Source of the DNA: Allorhizobium pseudoryzae
GTDB taxonomy: Bacteria; Pseudomonadota; Alphaproteobacteria; Rhizobiales; Rhizobiaceae
DNA length: 64,000 nucleotides
Assembly (NCBI RefSeq): GCF_011046245.1
Contig: NZ_CP049241.1
Span: forward strand, 682,001 to 746,000
Direction of reading: 5' to 3'
Made by a program: the position numbers and the translations under genes. This document shows positions 1-9,093 of this stretch, one piece after another. Numbering within the stretch: position 1 is the stretch's first letter; each line of letters begins with the position of its first letter. The notes under the pieces were generated by a model. It made no database searches, was not told the origin of the DNA, and saw only the letters and a program-made list of their open reading frames with translations.

Positions 1-1207
1 TGGCGTCGAGGGCCGCCTGGCACTCCATCACCTCGAACCGGTTGGCCGGCACCAGGATTGCCTTGGACGGTTCGTCCATGCGGTGGTTGGAGCGGCCGAT
101 ACGCTGGGCAAGCCGCGAGGCCCCTTTCGGCGCGCCGACATGCACCACGAGATCGACATCGCCCCAGTCGAGCCCCATGTCGAGGGTGGAGGTGGCGACG
201 ACGGCGCGCAGCTTGTTGGCGCTCATCGCCGCCTCCACCTTGCGCCGCTGGCCGGCATCGAGCGAGCCGTGGTGGAGCGCGATCGGCAGGCTGTCGTCGT
301 TGATCGTCCAAAGTTCCTGGAAGAGCAGTTCGGCCTGGAAGCGCGTGTTGACGAAGATCAGCGTGGTCTTGTGGTTGCGGATTTCCTCGTAGACCGCGGG
401 GATGGCATAGGCTGCGACATGGCCGGCCCAGGGCAGCCGCTGCTCCGTCGTCATGATCGAAATGTTCGGCGCAGCGCCGCCCGTGACATGCACGAGGCCC
501 GCGGGGGGTGCGGGGTGTTCACCCTGCGGCACTTCTCTGACTATGCCGCTTTGCGGCACCAGCCAGCGCTGCAGATCCATGGGATCGGAGACGGTGGCGG
601 ACAGGCCGATGGTGCGCAGACCAGGCGCGTGTTTGCGCAACCGCGCGAGGCCCAGAGACAGGAGATGGCCACGCTTGGACGTAACGAGCGAATGCAGCTC
701 GTCCAGCACCACATATTTCAGGTCCTTGAAGAAGCGTTCCGCGTCCGTGTTGGCGAGCAGCAGCGCCACCTGTTCCGGCGTCGTCAGCAGGATGTCCGGC
801 GGGTTCAGCTTCTGGCGCTGGCGCTTGGCCTGCGGCGTGTCGCCGGTGCGGTTCTCGATCGAAACCGGCAGACCCATTTCCGCCACCGGTTTCATGAGGT
901 TGCGCTCGATATCGACGGCAAGCGCCTTGAGCGGCGAGATGTAGAGCGTGTGGACCCCGACAAAGGCGGAACCGGGCGGAAGCTTGCCGCGTCGCGTTAG
1001 GTCGGTCAGCGAGGGCAGGAAACCGGCGAGCGTCTTGCCGGCGCCGGTCGGTGCAATCAGCAGCATGTTTTCGCCGGCGGTGGCCCGGGCGAGCAGCTCC
1101 ATCTGGTGCGCACGCGGCGCCCAGCCCTTTTCCGCGAACCATTTTTGAAAGGAGCGCGGCAGGAGATCGAGGCTTAAGGTCGGGTGATCAGCGAGGCTTG
1201 TGTCCAC
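1..1207 (-). CDS. Lhr-like, ligase-associated DEXH-box helicase (partial, C-terminal half off the window)
   Basis: ATP-dependent superfamily 2 helicase of the Lhr / ligase-associated DNA-repair type. About 400 codons are visible and the gene runs off the left edge; the family is usually about 800 residues. Read from the minus strand it shows Walker A APTGAGKT (about residues 52-59), the Walker B variant DELH, the SAT-type motif LSATVSD, and helicase-C motifs ending in QRIGRSNHR. No in-frame ATG lies before the Walker motif and a TGA at 1226-1228 closes the frame, so the start must be GTG (1207) or TTG (1216). I use GTG. Helicase assignment is firm; the repair role is family inference. Confidence 0.85.
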   Translation of the reverse strand, partial: MDTSLADHPTLSLDLLPRSFQKWFAEKGWAPRAHQMELLARATAGENMLLIAPTGAGKTLAGFLPSLTDLTRRGKLPPGSAFVGVHTLYISPLKALAVDIERNLMKPVAEMGLPVSIENRTGDTPQAKRQRQKLNPPDILLTTPEQVALLLANTDAERFFKDLKYVVLDELHSLVTSKRGHLLSLGLARLRKHAPGLRTIGLSATVSDPMDLQRWLVPQSGIVREVPQGEHPAPPAGLVHVTGGAAPNISIMTTEQRLPWAGHVAAYAIPAVYEEIRNHKTTLIFVNTRFQAELLFQELWTINDDSLPIALHHGSLDAGQRRKVEAAMSANKLRAVVATSTLDMGLDWGDVDLVVHVGAPKGASRLAQRIGRSNHRMDEPSKAILVPANRFEVMECQAALDA

Positions 1208-1246
1208 GTCTGCCAAGGTAATGGCTCAGACGCGAATGAGAAGAGG

Positions 1247-1891
1247 CTATCGCACGATATACCGATCCGTGCGGTGGTTGATGGCGAGCGTGAGGTTCAA
1301 CGTCACCGCCGCGAGGATCGAGCAGGCGATCACGAAGGGGGTGGCGACGAAGAAGGAGACCGTCAGCACCACGCCATCAAGCGCCAGCTGCACCAGGCCG
1401 GCGCGCCAGCCGAACTTGTCCTGCAGGTAGAGCGCCAGGATGCCGAAGCCGCCGAGGCTGGCGCGGTGGCGGAAGAGTGCCAGCATGCCGGTGCCGATCA
1501 AGAGCCCGCCGAACAGGGCCGCCACCAGCGGGTTGATGTCGCCGATCGAGATCAGGCCCGGCAGGACTTCGGTAAAGAAGGAGGTGAGCGCCACGGCGGC
1601 GAAGGTCTTCAGCGTGAAAGCGAGGCCGAGACGCTTGTAGGCCAGCCAGTAGAAAGGCAGGTTCAACAGGAAGAAGACGGTACCGAAACTGAGGCCGGTC
1701 GAATAGCGCAGCAGGAAACCGAGGCCGGCGGTGCCGCCGATCAAAAGATGGGCGGAGGCAAGCAGCGTGACGCCGAGCGCCGCCAGCATGGAGCCGGCCA
1801 CCACGCCCTGGATATCCTCCAGGATCGAATGGCGCTCCGAACTCGAGGCCCAGAAGCCGACCGGCGTCTTTTGCTGCGTTGCGTTCGCCAT
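1247..1891 (-). CDS. YitT family integral membrane protein, copy 2
   Basis: Protein of 214 residues with about five or six hydrophobic segments and the YitT/DUF161 pattern (GGTAGLGFLLRYSTGLSFG, then LNLPFYWLAYKRLGLAFTLKT, then FRHRASLGGFGIL). Function of the family is unknown; transport or membrane signalling has been suggested only by topology. The true start is the ATG at 1891, which overlaps the stop of the upstream copy by one base (TGATG), so the two are translationally coupled. The longer open frame upstream of this ATG is the shadow of the first copy. The two copies share motif order and the ending AINHRTDRYIVR / AINHRSDRYIVVR, so this is a tandem duplication. Confidence 0.85.
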   Translation of the reverse strand: MANATQQKTPVGFWASSSERHSILEDIQGVVAGSMLAALGVTLLASAHLLIGGTAGLGFLLRYSTGLSFGTVFFLLNLPFYWLAYKRLGLAFTLKTFAAVALTSFFTEVLPGLISIGDINPLVAALFGGLLIGTGMLALFRHRASLGGFGILALYLQDKFGWRAGLVQLALDGVVLTVSFFVATPFVIACSILAAVTLNLTLAINHRTDRYIVR

Positions 1892-2526
1892 CAGCGCACC
1901 ACGATGTAACGGTCCGAGCGGTGGTTGATCGCCAGGAACAGGTTGAGGATCACGGCGCCGAGGATTGACCAGATGACGATCTGCCAATCCAGCACCAGGA
2001 AGGCTGATGCCATGACGCAGGTATCGAAGGCAAGCTGGATAAGGCCCGCCTGGATGCCGAAGCGTTCCTGGATATAGATGGCCAGAATGCCGACGCCGCC
2101 GAGGCTTGCCCGGTGGCGATAAAGGGCGAGCAGCCCGTAGCCGAGCAGCAGGCCGCCCATCAGCGCGCCCCAGAAGGGATGCAGGTAATCGATCAGCAGA
2201 AAGCGCGTTTCCACCTCCGTCATCAGCGAGACGAGGCCAATGGCGATGAAGGTTTTTGCCGAAAAGGCGAGCCCCAGGCGCTTGAAGGAAAGGTAGTAGA
2301 ACGGCAGATTGACGAGGAAGAACAGCAGGCCGAACGAGATGTTGAAGGCGTAATGGACCAGGAAGGCGACGCCCGCCGTGCCGCCGGTCAAGAGGCCGAC
2401 GCGGTTCAGCAGGTAAAAGCCAAGCGCCGAGACGAGCGCCCCCGTCAGCAGGCCCTGGCTGTCTTCGATCCATGTGTGCTGGGAGGGGTCGGCACTGTAA
2501 AGCCCAAGCGTTCTTCTCTGTGACAC
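1891..2526 (-). CDS. YitT family integral membrane protein, copy 1
   Basis: Protein of 211 residues, first gene of a two-gene YitT unit. It has the same layout as the next gene: a short polar N-terminus, GGTAGVAFLVHYAFNISFG, LNLPFYYLSFKRLGLAFSAKT, YRHRASLGGVGILAIY and a polar C-terminal tail. It appears to start with GTG at 2526; no ATG lies nearby in frame and the ribosome site (GGGAA) is weak. The overlap with copy 2 implies one transcript. Whether the products form a heteromer is unknown but would fit the tandem arrangement. Confidence 0.85.
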   Translation of the reverse strand: MSQRRTLGLYSADPSQHTWIEDSQGLLTGALVSALGFYLLNRVGLLTGGTAGVAFLVHYAFNISFGLLFFLVNLPFYYLSFKRLGLAFSAKTFIAIGLVSLMTEVETRFLLIDYLHPFWGALMGGLLLGYGLLALYRHRASLGGVGILAIYIQERFGIQAGLIQLAFDTCVMASAFLVLDWQIVIWSILGAVILNLFLAINHRSDRYIVVR

Positions 2527-2627
2527 GCGTCTGTTCCCGGTGGTGTTGTGCGGCGATTGTGCACCGCAAAACGACCGCCTTCAAGATGGGACAGCATGGC
2601 TGACACAAATTGCAAGAAAACTGCCGG

Positions 2628-3563
2628 TCAGGCCGTGAGGCGGGCAAGAAACAGAATGCCGTAGACTACTTTTCCGCCATCCATGCGAATGTCGGTTTTC
2701 TGCATCTGCAGCAGGTCGAAGCCGAAGGCGGCGAGAAGGGTGCGGATATAGGTTTCCGTGTGGGCATAGCGCAGCGAGGGCAGCAGCGTGTAGCCTTCCT
2801 CCGCCCCGCCGGCATCCTCGACGGAAAAGGCGAACAGGCCGCCCGGTTTCAGCAGGTCGCGGGCGAGCGAAAAGGTCGTGTCCAGACTGCCGAGATACAT
2901 CAGCACGTCCGCTGCCGAGACGAGATCGGCGCGGGCTTTGGCCAGTCCTTCCGCAAAAAGCACGTCGGCGGCCGCTTCGCTGCTGAGGTCTGCCTGGGCG
3001 AGATGCCGGTAGATCCCCTTCTCCTCGGCCTTGGCGAGCATGTTGGCGGAGAGATCGAAGCCTTCGAGGCGGTGCGTCGCGCCGGCCACCTCGACCCCGA
3101 ACAGGCCGGTGCCGCAGCCGAGATCGACCGTCAGTGCGAAGGGCGCGTGGGGGCGGGCGAGCGCGAACAGCTTTTCCGGCACGCTGTAGTTCAGCTTGTC
3201 GAGAAGCGCCGTCTCGAAACGGTCGGCATAGTCATCGAAGAGGCCTTCGACGTAAGCCGATGGCGGCGTCTCCGGCGTCGGGGCGGCACCGAGCAGCGCC
3301 AGTTTCAGCGCGGCGCCAAAGATGCCGGTCGCATCCAGGTCTTCCACCCGGCGAAAAGCCTCGATCGCCTGCTCGACCTGCCCCGACTTCTGATGCGCCT
3401 CGCCGAGCAGCAGCCAGCCGGCCGTCCAGCGCGGGACGATCTCCAGCGCCTGTTCGAGCAATTCGGCGGCAGCCGCGTGATCGCCGGCTTCCGAGAGCAT
3501 GCGGGCATAATCGGCGCGGCGGTCGGCGATCACGTCGCCTGACGAGAACTGGATGGCGGACAT
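2628..3563 (-). CDS. TPR-containing class I SAM-dependent methyltransferase
   Basis: Protein of 311 residues. Residues 15-75 form two tetratricopeptide-like helix pairs (AAAELLEQALEIVP, LLGEAHQKSGQVEQAIEAF). A Rossmann methyltransferase domain follows, with the SAM-binding glycine loop VDLGCGTGLFG at about 146-156, an acidic GFDLS after strand 2, and DLVSAADVLMYLG as motif IV. This matches a family of predicted methyltransferases with a TPR N-terminus (COG4976-like). Substrate is unknown; the TPR part suggests a protein partner or target. It stands alone on its strand, separated from the YitT pair by about 100 bases. Confidence 0.75.
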   Translation of the reverse strand: MSAIQFSSGDVIADRRADYARMLSEAGDHAAAAELLEQALEIVPRWTAGWLLLGEAHQKSGQVEQAIEAFRRVEDLDATGIFGAALKLALLGAAPTPETPPSAYVEGLFDDYADRFETALLDKLNYSVPEKLFALARPHAPFALTVDLGCGTGLFGVEVAGATHRLEGFDLSANMLAKAEEKGIYRHLAQADLSSEAAADVLFAEGLAKARADLVSAADVLMYLGSLDTTFSLARDLLKPGGLFAFSVEDAGGAEEGYTLLPSLRYAHTETYIRTLLAAFGFDLLQMQKTDIRMDGGKVVYGILFLARLTA

Positions 3564-3718
3564 CGGGCTGACATGACTTCAATGTTGGAAAGAGTTGCGC
3601 GCTTCTGACCGAAGCCACAAAAAAACTCAAGTTCTATCGCAAGGGCGGCCACGCTGCTTGCGGCCATGGTTTGCCGAAACTATGTCTGGTGGCACACAGG
3701 AACCACGGAAGGACCCGC

Positions 3719-3985
3719 ATGTCGGACCAGATGAACAGGCTGCTTGGTGATACGCCGGGACGCACGATCGTGAAACTGATCGTCGTTTCGCTGATCGTCG
3801 GCTTCGTGATGGCCGTGTTTGGCCTCAGACCCTTCGACATCGTCTACGGCCTGCGCGATTTCATCCTCGACCTGTGGCATCGCGGCTTCAATGCGCTCGG
3901 CGCCGTCGGCGATTACCTGATTGCCGGCGCCATGATCGTCATCCCCGCCTTCATCCTGCTTCGACTGTTCAGTTTCAGACGCTAA
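3719..3985 (+). CDS. Small membrane protein, DUF6460-like
   Basis: Protein of 88 residues with two hydrophobic segments (about 15-37 and 61-82) and a conserved centre FGLRPFDIVYGLRDFILDLW. The start at 3719 is chosen because GGAAGGA lies at the right distance before it; the upstream in-frame ATG at 3671 has no ribosome site. Similar short proteins in rhizobia are uncharacterised and have sometimes been mislabelled integrase; nothing here supports that. Its stop overlaps the start of the next gene (TAATG), so it is coupled to the CAP lipoprotein. Confidence 0.7.
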   Translation: MSDQMNRLLGDTPGRTIVKLIVVSLIVGFVMAVFGLRPFDIVYGLRDFILDLWHRGFNALGAVGDYLIAGAMIVIPAFILLRLFSFRR

Positions 3986-4479
3986 TGACCCTGCCTTCCT
4001 CTCCGACCGCCCGGCGCGGCTTTCTCCTCGTGACCGGCGGCGCGCTCTTGAGCCTTGCCGGCTGCTCCACCTTTCGGGCGCCGGTCTCGGTCGATGGTGC
4101 CACCGACGATACGCGCGCGGCCCTGCCGCTCGTCAATGCGCTTCGGGCGAAACACGGTCTGTCCAGCCTTTCGGCCTCGCAGCCGACGGGACGGGCGGCC
4201 GCCGAACAGGCGGTGCGCATGGCAAAAGCAGACCAGATGACGCATCTGATCGGCCTTGGCGACGATTTCGGCGCCCGGATGAAACGCAACGGCGTGCCGC
4301 TGCCGGCAGCAGAAAATATCGCCAGCGGCCAGAAGTCGGTGGAAGAGGCGGTTCAGGCCTGGATCGATTCGCCCAAACATCTGGAAAACATGCTAGGCTC
4401 CTATCGCTCGGTCGGCGTTGCCATGGCACGCTCCCCCTCCACCGGGCGGCCCTATTGGGCCATGGTTCTGTCTGCCTGA
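3985..4479 (+). CDS. CAP-domain (SCP/YkwD-like) lipoprotein
   Basis: Protein of 164 residues. The N-terminus has a twin arginine (ARRGFLL), a hydrophobic stretch and the lipobox LAGC with Cys27, so it is probably exported and lipid-anchored. The rest is a CAP/SCP domain: LVNALRAKHGLSSL, MTHLIGLGDDFGARM, the ENIASG motif with the conserved Glu, and SPKHLENML followed by VGVAMA. CAP proteins are secreted or periplasmic and may act in envelope or cell-wall interaction; the exact role here is unknown. It starts inside the stop of the upstream small membrane protein. Confidence 0.8.
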   Translation: MTLPSSPTARRGFLLVTGGALLSLAGCSTFRAPVSVDGATDDTRAALPLVNALRAKHGLSSLSASQPTGRAAAEQAVRMAKADQMTHLIGLGDDFGARMKRNGVPLPAAENIASGQKSVEEAVQAWIDSPKHLENMLGSYRSVGVAMARSPSTGRPYWAMVLSA

Positions 4480-4548
4480 TGCGGATGTCGGCCTGACCTC
4501 TTGCAGGATCCGGTCTGACCTCCGAGCGGGCCCCGCCTGGACGTTCTG

Positions 4549-5892
4549 ATGCCGGATCCTGCCCTTATCTCCAATCCGCTGGCCTTCCGGGTCACACACC
4601 GGCTGGTGCTCTCCATCGCCTTGCCGATGACGCTCGGTTACCTCACGACACCGCTGCTCGGCCTGACGGATACTGCCGTCGTCGGGCAACTGGGCGATCC
4701 CGCAGCGCTGGCGGGCCTTGCGATCGGCGCGATCCTCTTCGATCTCCTCTATGGCAGCCTGAGCTTTCTGCGCACCGCAACGACCGGGCTCGTGGCGCAG
4801 GCCTTCGGGCGGCAGGATTTTCGGGAAGAACAGGCGGTCTTCCTGCGCTCGCTGATCGGCGCCTTCGGGCTCGGCGTGATCATGCTCATGCTGGCGCCGC
4901 TGATCTGGCGCTATGCCCCCTCCCTGATGACCGACGATCCCGCCGTCATCACTGCAACGCAGAGCTATTTCGCCATCCGGGTGCTGACGAGCCCCGCCAC
5001 CTTCGCCAATTTCACTGTGCTCGGTTACGTGCTGGGGCGCGGACAGGGTGTGCTCGGCCTGAAACTGCAGATCCTGCTCAACGGCGCCAATATCATCCTG
5101 ACGCTGATCCTTGGCCTCTGGCTCGGGCTTGGCATTACCGGCGTGGCGCTCGGCACCGCCGGGGCGGAAGTGATCGGCATGATCGCCGGCCTTGCCGTCA
5201 TCCTGCGGAGGATGCGCGGCGGCAATCGACCGAGCAGGACAGAACTGTTCGACCGCCGCAAGATCGGCGCGCTGTTCCGGCTGAACGGCGACATCCTGAT
5301 CCGCTCGCTGGTGCTGAACGGTGCCTTTGCCCTGATGACGCGGATCGGATCGAGCGAAGGCGCGGTGACCTTGGCCGCCAATGCCGTGCTGATGAACCTT
5401 TTCATGATTGCGTCCTTCTTCCTGGACGGGCTGGCGGGGGCTGCCGAACAGCTGGCCGGCCGTGCGGTGGGCGCACGCGACAGGCCAAGCTTTGACCGGG
5501 CACTCAGGCTGACGGGCGGCTGGTCGCTGGGGATGGGGGCCGCACTCGTGGCGGTGTTCCTGCTGATCGGTCCCTTTGTCATCGAGACCCTCAGCACCTC
5601 GACCGTCGTGCGGGAAACGGCGGCTCAATATCTCCCGCTCGCGGCATTGACGGGCCTGACCGGCGCGCTCGCCTTTCACATGGACGGGATTTTCATTGGG
5701 GCGACCTGGTCCCGCGAGATGCGCAACATGATGCTGGCGTCACTGGCCGGCTACTGCTGCGCCCTTGCGCTTCTCGTGCCATCCTTCGGCAATACCGGCC
5801 TCTGGATCGGCCTCAACCTGTTCCTGCTGATGCGCGGCGGTTTCCTGGCGCTGCTTCTTCCGCGCAAGACTGTCGCGACCTTTGGCGCCTAG
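4549..5892 (+). CDS. MATE-family multidrug/toxin efflux transporter (DinF/NorM type)
   Basis: Protein of 447 residues with about twelve membrane spans in two repeats, typical MATE length. Recognisable stretches are LSIALPMTLGYLTTPLLGLTDTA with VGQLGDPAALAGLAIGAIL at the N-terminus, and FFLDGLAGAAEQLAGRAVGA in the second half. MATE proteins export cationic drugs or organic acids against a Na+ or H+ gradient across the inner membrane. The ATG at 4549 starts the first conserved residues; no strong ribosome site is visible. Substrate cannot be told from sequence. Confidence 0.88.
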   Translation: MPDPALISNPLAFRVTHRLVLSIALPMTLGYLTTPLLGLTDTAVVGQLGDPAALAGLAIGAILFDLLYGSLSFLRTATTGLVAQAFGRQDFREEQAVFLRSLIGAFGLGVIMLMLAPLIWRYAPSLMTDDPAVITATQSYFAIRVLTSPATFANFTVLGYVLGRGQGVLGLKLQILLNGANIILTLILGLWLGLGITGVALGTAGAEVIGMIAGLAVILRRMRGGNRPSRTELFDRRKIGALFRLNGDILIRSLVLNGAFALMTRIGSSEGAVTLAANAVLMNLFMIASFFLDGLAGAAEQLAGRAVGARDRPSFDRALRLTGGWSLGMGAALVAVFLLIGPFVIETLSTSTVVRETAAQYLPLAALTGLTGALAFHMDGIFIGATWSREMRNMMLASLAGYCCALALLVPSFGNTGLWIGLNLFLLMRGGFLALLLPRKTVATFGA

Positions 5893-5907
5893 CCGCCCCG
5901 CACCGGT

Positions 5908-6024
5908 TCAGATCCCGGGGGCGAAGATCCAGATGGCAAATCGCAGCACGACGACACCGGCCAGCAGGCTGGCGATGGTCATGCCCGGGAGGCTGAACTG
6001 TGGAGACTGGAAATGTGCGTTCAT
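5908..6024 (-). CDS. 38-residue single-span membrane protein
   Basis: A short open frame on the minus strand: ATG at 6024, stop at 5908. The product begins MNAHFQSPQFSLPG, has a hydrophobic segment of roughly 18 residues (MTIASLLAGVVVLRFAIW) and ends IFAPGI. A good ribosome site, GAGGAAG, sits about 8 bases before the ATG. The size, single transmembrane helix and Shine-Dalgarno make this a credible small membrane protein between the MATE gene and pyrD. No function is known to me. Confidence 0.6.
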   Translation of the reverse strand: MNAHFQSPQFSLPGMTIASLLAGVVVLRFAIWIFAPGI

Positions 6025-6121
6025 CAGAGCACTTCCTCTTTCGTTACACCTCGTAACATATAGTGAGGAAAGATGGCTAAATGATCAACGCAATTCCGCA
6101 CATTTGCGTGAACGCTGACGA

Positions 6122-7204
6122 TCAGAGCGTTTTTGCTGCCCAATGATCGGTTGCCGTGTCCCTCAGCTCCGTGACGGAGGAAACGCCGAGGCGATCGAGC
6201 GAGGCCGAAAGTCCTTTGAGAATGTCGCCGGCAAGTCCCGGACCGCGATAGACCATGCAGGAATAGAGCTGCACGAGATCCGCACCGGCGCGGATCTTTT
6301 CAAGCGCCGTCTCTGCCGAGGAAACGCCGCCGACCCCGATGATCGGCATCTTGGGGCCGATGCGCTTGCGCATGCGGGCAAGGACAGCGGTGGAGCGGGC
6401 AAAGAGCGGCGCGCCGGAAAGACCGCCCGCCTCCTTCGCCTGCGCCTGATCCTTCAGACCGTCGCGCGACAGTGTGGTGTTGGAGACGATCAGGCCGTCG
6501 AGATCATGCGCCAGCACTTCGGCGGCAATGTCGTCCATGCCTTCTTCCGTCAAGTCGGGCGCGATCTTGAGGAAGACCGGAACCTTCCGGCCCGCCTGTT
6601 CGCCTTCCTGCCGGCGGGCCTCGAGCACGGCGGAGAGAAGCGCGCTCAGGCTTTCGCGCGCCTGTAGATCGCGCAGACCCGGTGTGTTGGGCGAAGAGAT
6701 GTTCACCGTGAAGTAGCGCGCAAGCCGATAGAAGCGGCGGATGCCGATGACGTAATCGGCAATCCGGTCCTCGGCATCCTTGTTCGCGCCGATATTGACG
6801 CCGACAATGCCCGTTGTCTTCAGCGCCGAAAGCCGGCGGAAAGCCGCGTCATGGCCCTCATTGTTGAAGCCGAGCCGGTTGATGACGGCATTGTCCTCCA
6901 CAAGGCGGAAGATGCGCGGCTTCGGATTTCCGGCCTGCGGTTTCGGTGTGAGCGTGCCGACTTCGGTGAACCCGAAACCCAGCCGCAACAGGGCTTCCGG
7001 CACTTCGGCATTCTTGTCATAACCCGCCGCGAGGCCGATCGGATTGGGAAAATCGAGCCCCGCGACCCTCACCGCCAAACGCTTGTCCGGACGCACCGGG
7101 CAGGCGGGAACGAGGCCGGATTTCAGCGCCGCGATGGAGGCGCCGTGCGCCGTTTCCGGGTCGAGCAGGAAAAGGGCCTGGCGGGCAAAATCGAAGATCG
7201 GCAT
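6122..7204 (-). CDS. pyrD: Dihydroorotate dehydrogenase, class 2 (quinone-dependent)
   Basis: Enzyme of 361 residues that oxidises dihydroorotate to orotate with FMN and membrane quinone, the fourth step of pyrimidine synthesis. Visible motifs are [44 protein letters not shown] (catalytic Ser and substrate Asn), [17 protein letters not shown] and the phosphate loop [15 protein letters not shown]. The N-terminal helix and the length are those of class 2 enzymes. The ATG at 7204 lies just past the stop of the DUF952 gene; CGGAGC before it serves as ribosome site. pyrE and pyrC lie about 36 kb away in the same window. Confidence 0.95.
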   Translation of the reverse strand: MPIFDFARQALFLLDPETAHGASIAALKSGLVPACPVRPDKRLAVRVAGLDFPNPIGLAAGYDKNAEVPEALLRLGFGFTEVGTLTPKPQAGNPKPRIFRLVEDNAVINRLGFNNEGHDAAFRRLSALKTTGIVGVNIGANKDAEDRIADYVIGIRRFYRLARYFTVNISSPNTPGLRDLQARESLSALLSAVLEARRQEGEQAGRKVPVFLKIAPDLTEEGMDDIAAEVLAHDLDGLIVSNTTLSRDGLKDQAQAKEAGGLSGAPLFARSTAVLARMRKRIGPKMPIIGVGGVSSAETALEKIRAGADLVQLYSCMVYRGPGLAGDILKGLSASLDRLGVSSVTELRDTATDHWAAKTL

Positions 7205-7206
7205 GA

Positions 7207-7548
7207 TCAAAGCTCCGGAAAGATATGAGAGCCCGTTTCGGACAGCGGCAGCGGCGCTTCCCACAGTACGGCAGAGAGCGGAAGGGGCGCGTAAAGATGC
7301 GGGAACAGCGCACCGCCGCGCGACACCTCGAAGCGAAGCGCCTCGCCCAGACTGTCGCCATCGACCGCGACGAGGAGAAGCCCCGTCTGCCCGGCGAAAT
7401 GGCGGGCCGCCGTCTCGTGGACCTGGTCTGCGGTCGAAAAATGGATGAAGCCATCGGCCCGGTCGATCGGCGCGCCGTCAAATAGTCCCGTTTCCCGCGC
7501 GCGCTGCCACAAATCTTCCGGTACGATCTTATATAAGGTCTGAGACAT
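7207..7548 (-). CDS. DUF952 family protein
   Basis: Protein of 113 residues starting [10 protein letters not shown] at 7548. It matches the DUF952 pattern: LYKI at the start, [10 protein letters not shown] in the middle, LLLVAVD and a C-terminal region [17 protein letters not shown]952 resembles a small ADP-ribosyltransferase-like fold but has no established function. It ends two bases before the pyrD start, so the two are co-transcribed and probably coupled. A longer upstream extension of the frame lacks a ribosome site and family residues. Confidence 0.8.
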   Translation of the reverse strand: MSQTLYKIVPEDLWQRARETGLFDGAPIDRADGFIHFSTADQVHETAARHFAGQTGLLLVAVDGDSLGEALRFEVSRGGALFPHLYAPLPLSAVLWEAPLPLSETGSHIFPEL

Positions 7549-7679
7549 GGGCCAAATCCGCGGTGAGGATATCGTCTGCGGGAGCCTTTGCCGCAAAGCG
7601 GCGGCCTTGTCCATGGCATCGCCGATGGTGACCGGATGACGGCGTGGCGCCGGGATCGACGCACAAGGAGGAAACGGAC

Positions 7680-8105
7680 ATGCGGATAGGAATTTATACA
7701 GCAATCTCTATGCTGATGCTGACGGCCGGCGCCGCACTGGCCCAGTCACAGATAGAGGCACCCGCCGACGACGGTCATCGGTTCCGGCTGGAGAAAACGG
7801 AAACCGGATACATCCGCCTCGACCAGAAGACCGGCGCCGTCAGCTTCTGCCGTGAGAACCAGGGCAACCTCACCTGCCGGCTTGCCGCCGACGAGCGGCA
7901 GGCCTTCGAACAGGATCTCGATCTTCTCGCCAAACGTGTGGCCGCGCTCGAACAGAAGCTTGGCGCAGGTGCCCCGCCAACGACGGTGCCGAGCGATGCG
8001 GAGATCGAAAAATCGCTGTCGATCATGGAGCAATTCATGCGCCGCTTCATGGGCATCATCAACGAGTTCCGCGCCGAGGATCAACAGGCGCCCAACCGAC
8101 TCTGA
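7680..8105 (+). CDS. Exported protein of unknown function with C-terminal coiled coil
   Basis: Protein of 141 residues. Residues 1-22 are a signal peptide ending ALAQS. Then comes a short domain with ETGYIRLDQKTGAVSFC and GNLTCRLA (two cysteines about a dozen residues apart), followed by a charged helical region around DLDLLAKRVAALEQKLG that can form a coiled coil. An excellent ribosome site AAGGAGG lies before the ATG at 7680. Probably periplasmic and small-domain; I do not recognise a named family. Confidence 0.7.
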   Translation: MRIGIYTAISMLMLTAGAALAQSQIEAPADDGHRFRLEKTETGYIRLDQKTGAVSFCRENQGNLTCRLAADERQAFEQDLDLLAKRVAALEQKLGAGAPPTTVPSDAEIEKSLSIMEQFMRRFMGIINEFRAEDQQAPNRL

Positions 8106-8209
8106 CGCGACGCGGCGTGCTGAAACTTATGCTTGTTTCAAGAGCGTTGCAGTATTAAGACTAAGGGAGGGTAAGAAAGCGTACTATGCTCTTGGGAGGG
8201 GGCGTGGCC

Positions 8210-8857
8210 ATGCATTCCATCACAATCATCATTGCAGACGACCATCCGCTGTTTCGCGGTGCGCTTCGCCAGGCGCTGGGCGATATCGCGGGCCAGGCGG
8301 AGATCATCGAGGCCGGCAGTTTCGAGGCGGCCCGCAGTGCCGCGAGCGGTCATCCGGAAGCGGATCTGATGCTGCTCGATCTGGCCATGCCCGGTGTGAG
8401 CGGCTTTTCAGGCCTGATGTCGCTGCGCGCGGAATTTGCAAGCCTGCCGATCATGATCGTCTCCGCCACCGATGACGGCTCCACCATCCGCCGGGCCCTG
8501 CAACTCGGCGCCTCCGGTTTCATCTCCAAGTCCTCCGGGCTCGACGAAATCCGTCAGGCGATCGAGACGGTGCTGGAAGGCGGCGTCTGGGTGCCGGAGG
8601 GGGTGGAGCGCGATGCGGAAGAAGACCCGGCCGTCGCCGAACTGATGGAACGGCTGAAGACGCTGACGCCGCAGCAGAGCCGGGTGCTCTCCATGCTGGC
8701 GGAAGGGCTGCTGAACAAGCAGATCGCCTATGAACTCGGCGTCTCCGAGGCGACGATTAAGGCGCATGTCTCGGCGATCCTCTTGAAGCTGAACGTCGAT
8801 AGCCGGACACAGGCGGTGATCAAGCTCGGCAAGGTCAACATGGCACTGGTGGCCTGA
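8210..8857 (+). CDS. LuxR/NarL-type response regulator
   Basis: Protein of 215 residues with an N-terminal receiver domain (acidic pair in IIIADDHPLF, phospho-acceptor Asp in LMLLDLAMPG, conserved Lys in FISKSSG) and a C-terminal LuxR helix-turn-helix (TPQQSRVLSMLAEGLLNKQIAYELGVSEATIKAHVS). GGGAGGGGG lies shortly before the ATG at 8210; a GTG at 8204 is an alternative. No sensor kinase is adjacent, so it is an orphan regulator within this window. Target genes cannot be inferred. Confidence 0.88.
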   Translation: MHSITIIIADDHPLFRGALRQALGDIAGQAEIIEAGSFEAARSAASGHPEADLMLLDLAMPGVSGFSGLMSLRAEFASLPIMIVSATDDGSTIRRALQLGASGFISKSSGLDEIRQAIETVLEGGVWVPEGVERDAEEDPAVAELMERLKTLTPQQSRVLSMLAEGLLNKQIAYELGVSEATIKAHVSAILLKLNVDSRTQAVIKLGKVNMALVA

Positions 8858-9093
8858 GGCGGGCCTGATCCGAGCAGAACCAAGGATTTTATTCCTTTTC
8901 CGCTTTACTCCGTCGCGACCTTTCATTAGACATACACATCAAGAGATGGCGCGGACGCTTCTGCACAATCTCCCGCAGCTTGGCCGTGGCCGGTCGATCC
9001 GGCCTTCAAGAGGCAGTGCACCGGTCGGATTGGTCGTGTTGGAGCCGAATTTTAGAAATCCGAAGCCGGCCGCTTGCCGGGGAACGAACCGTC

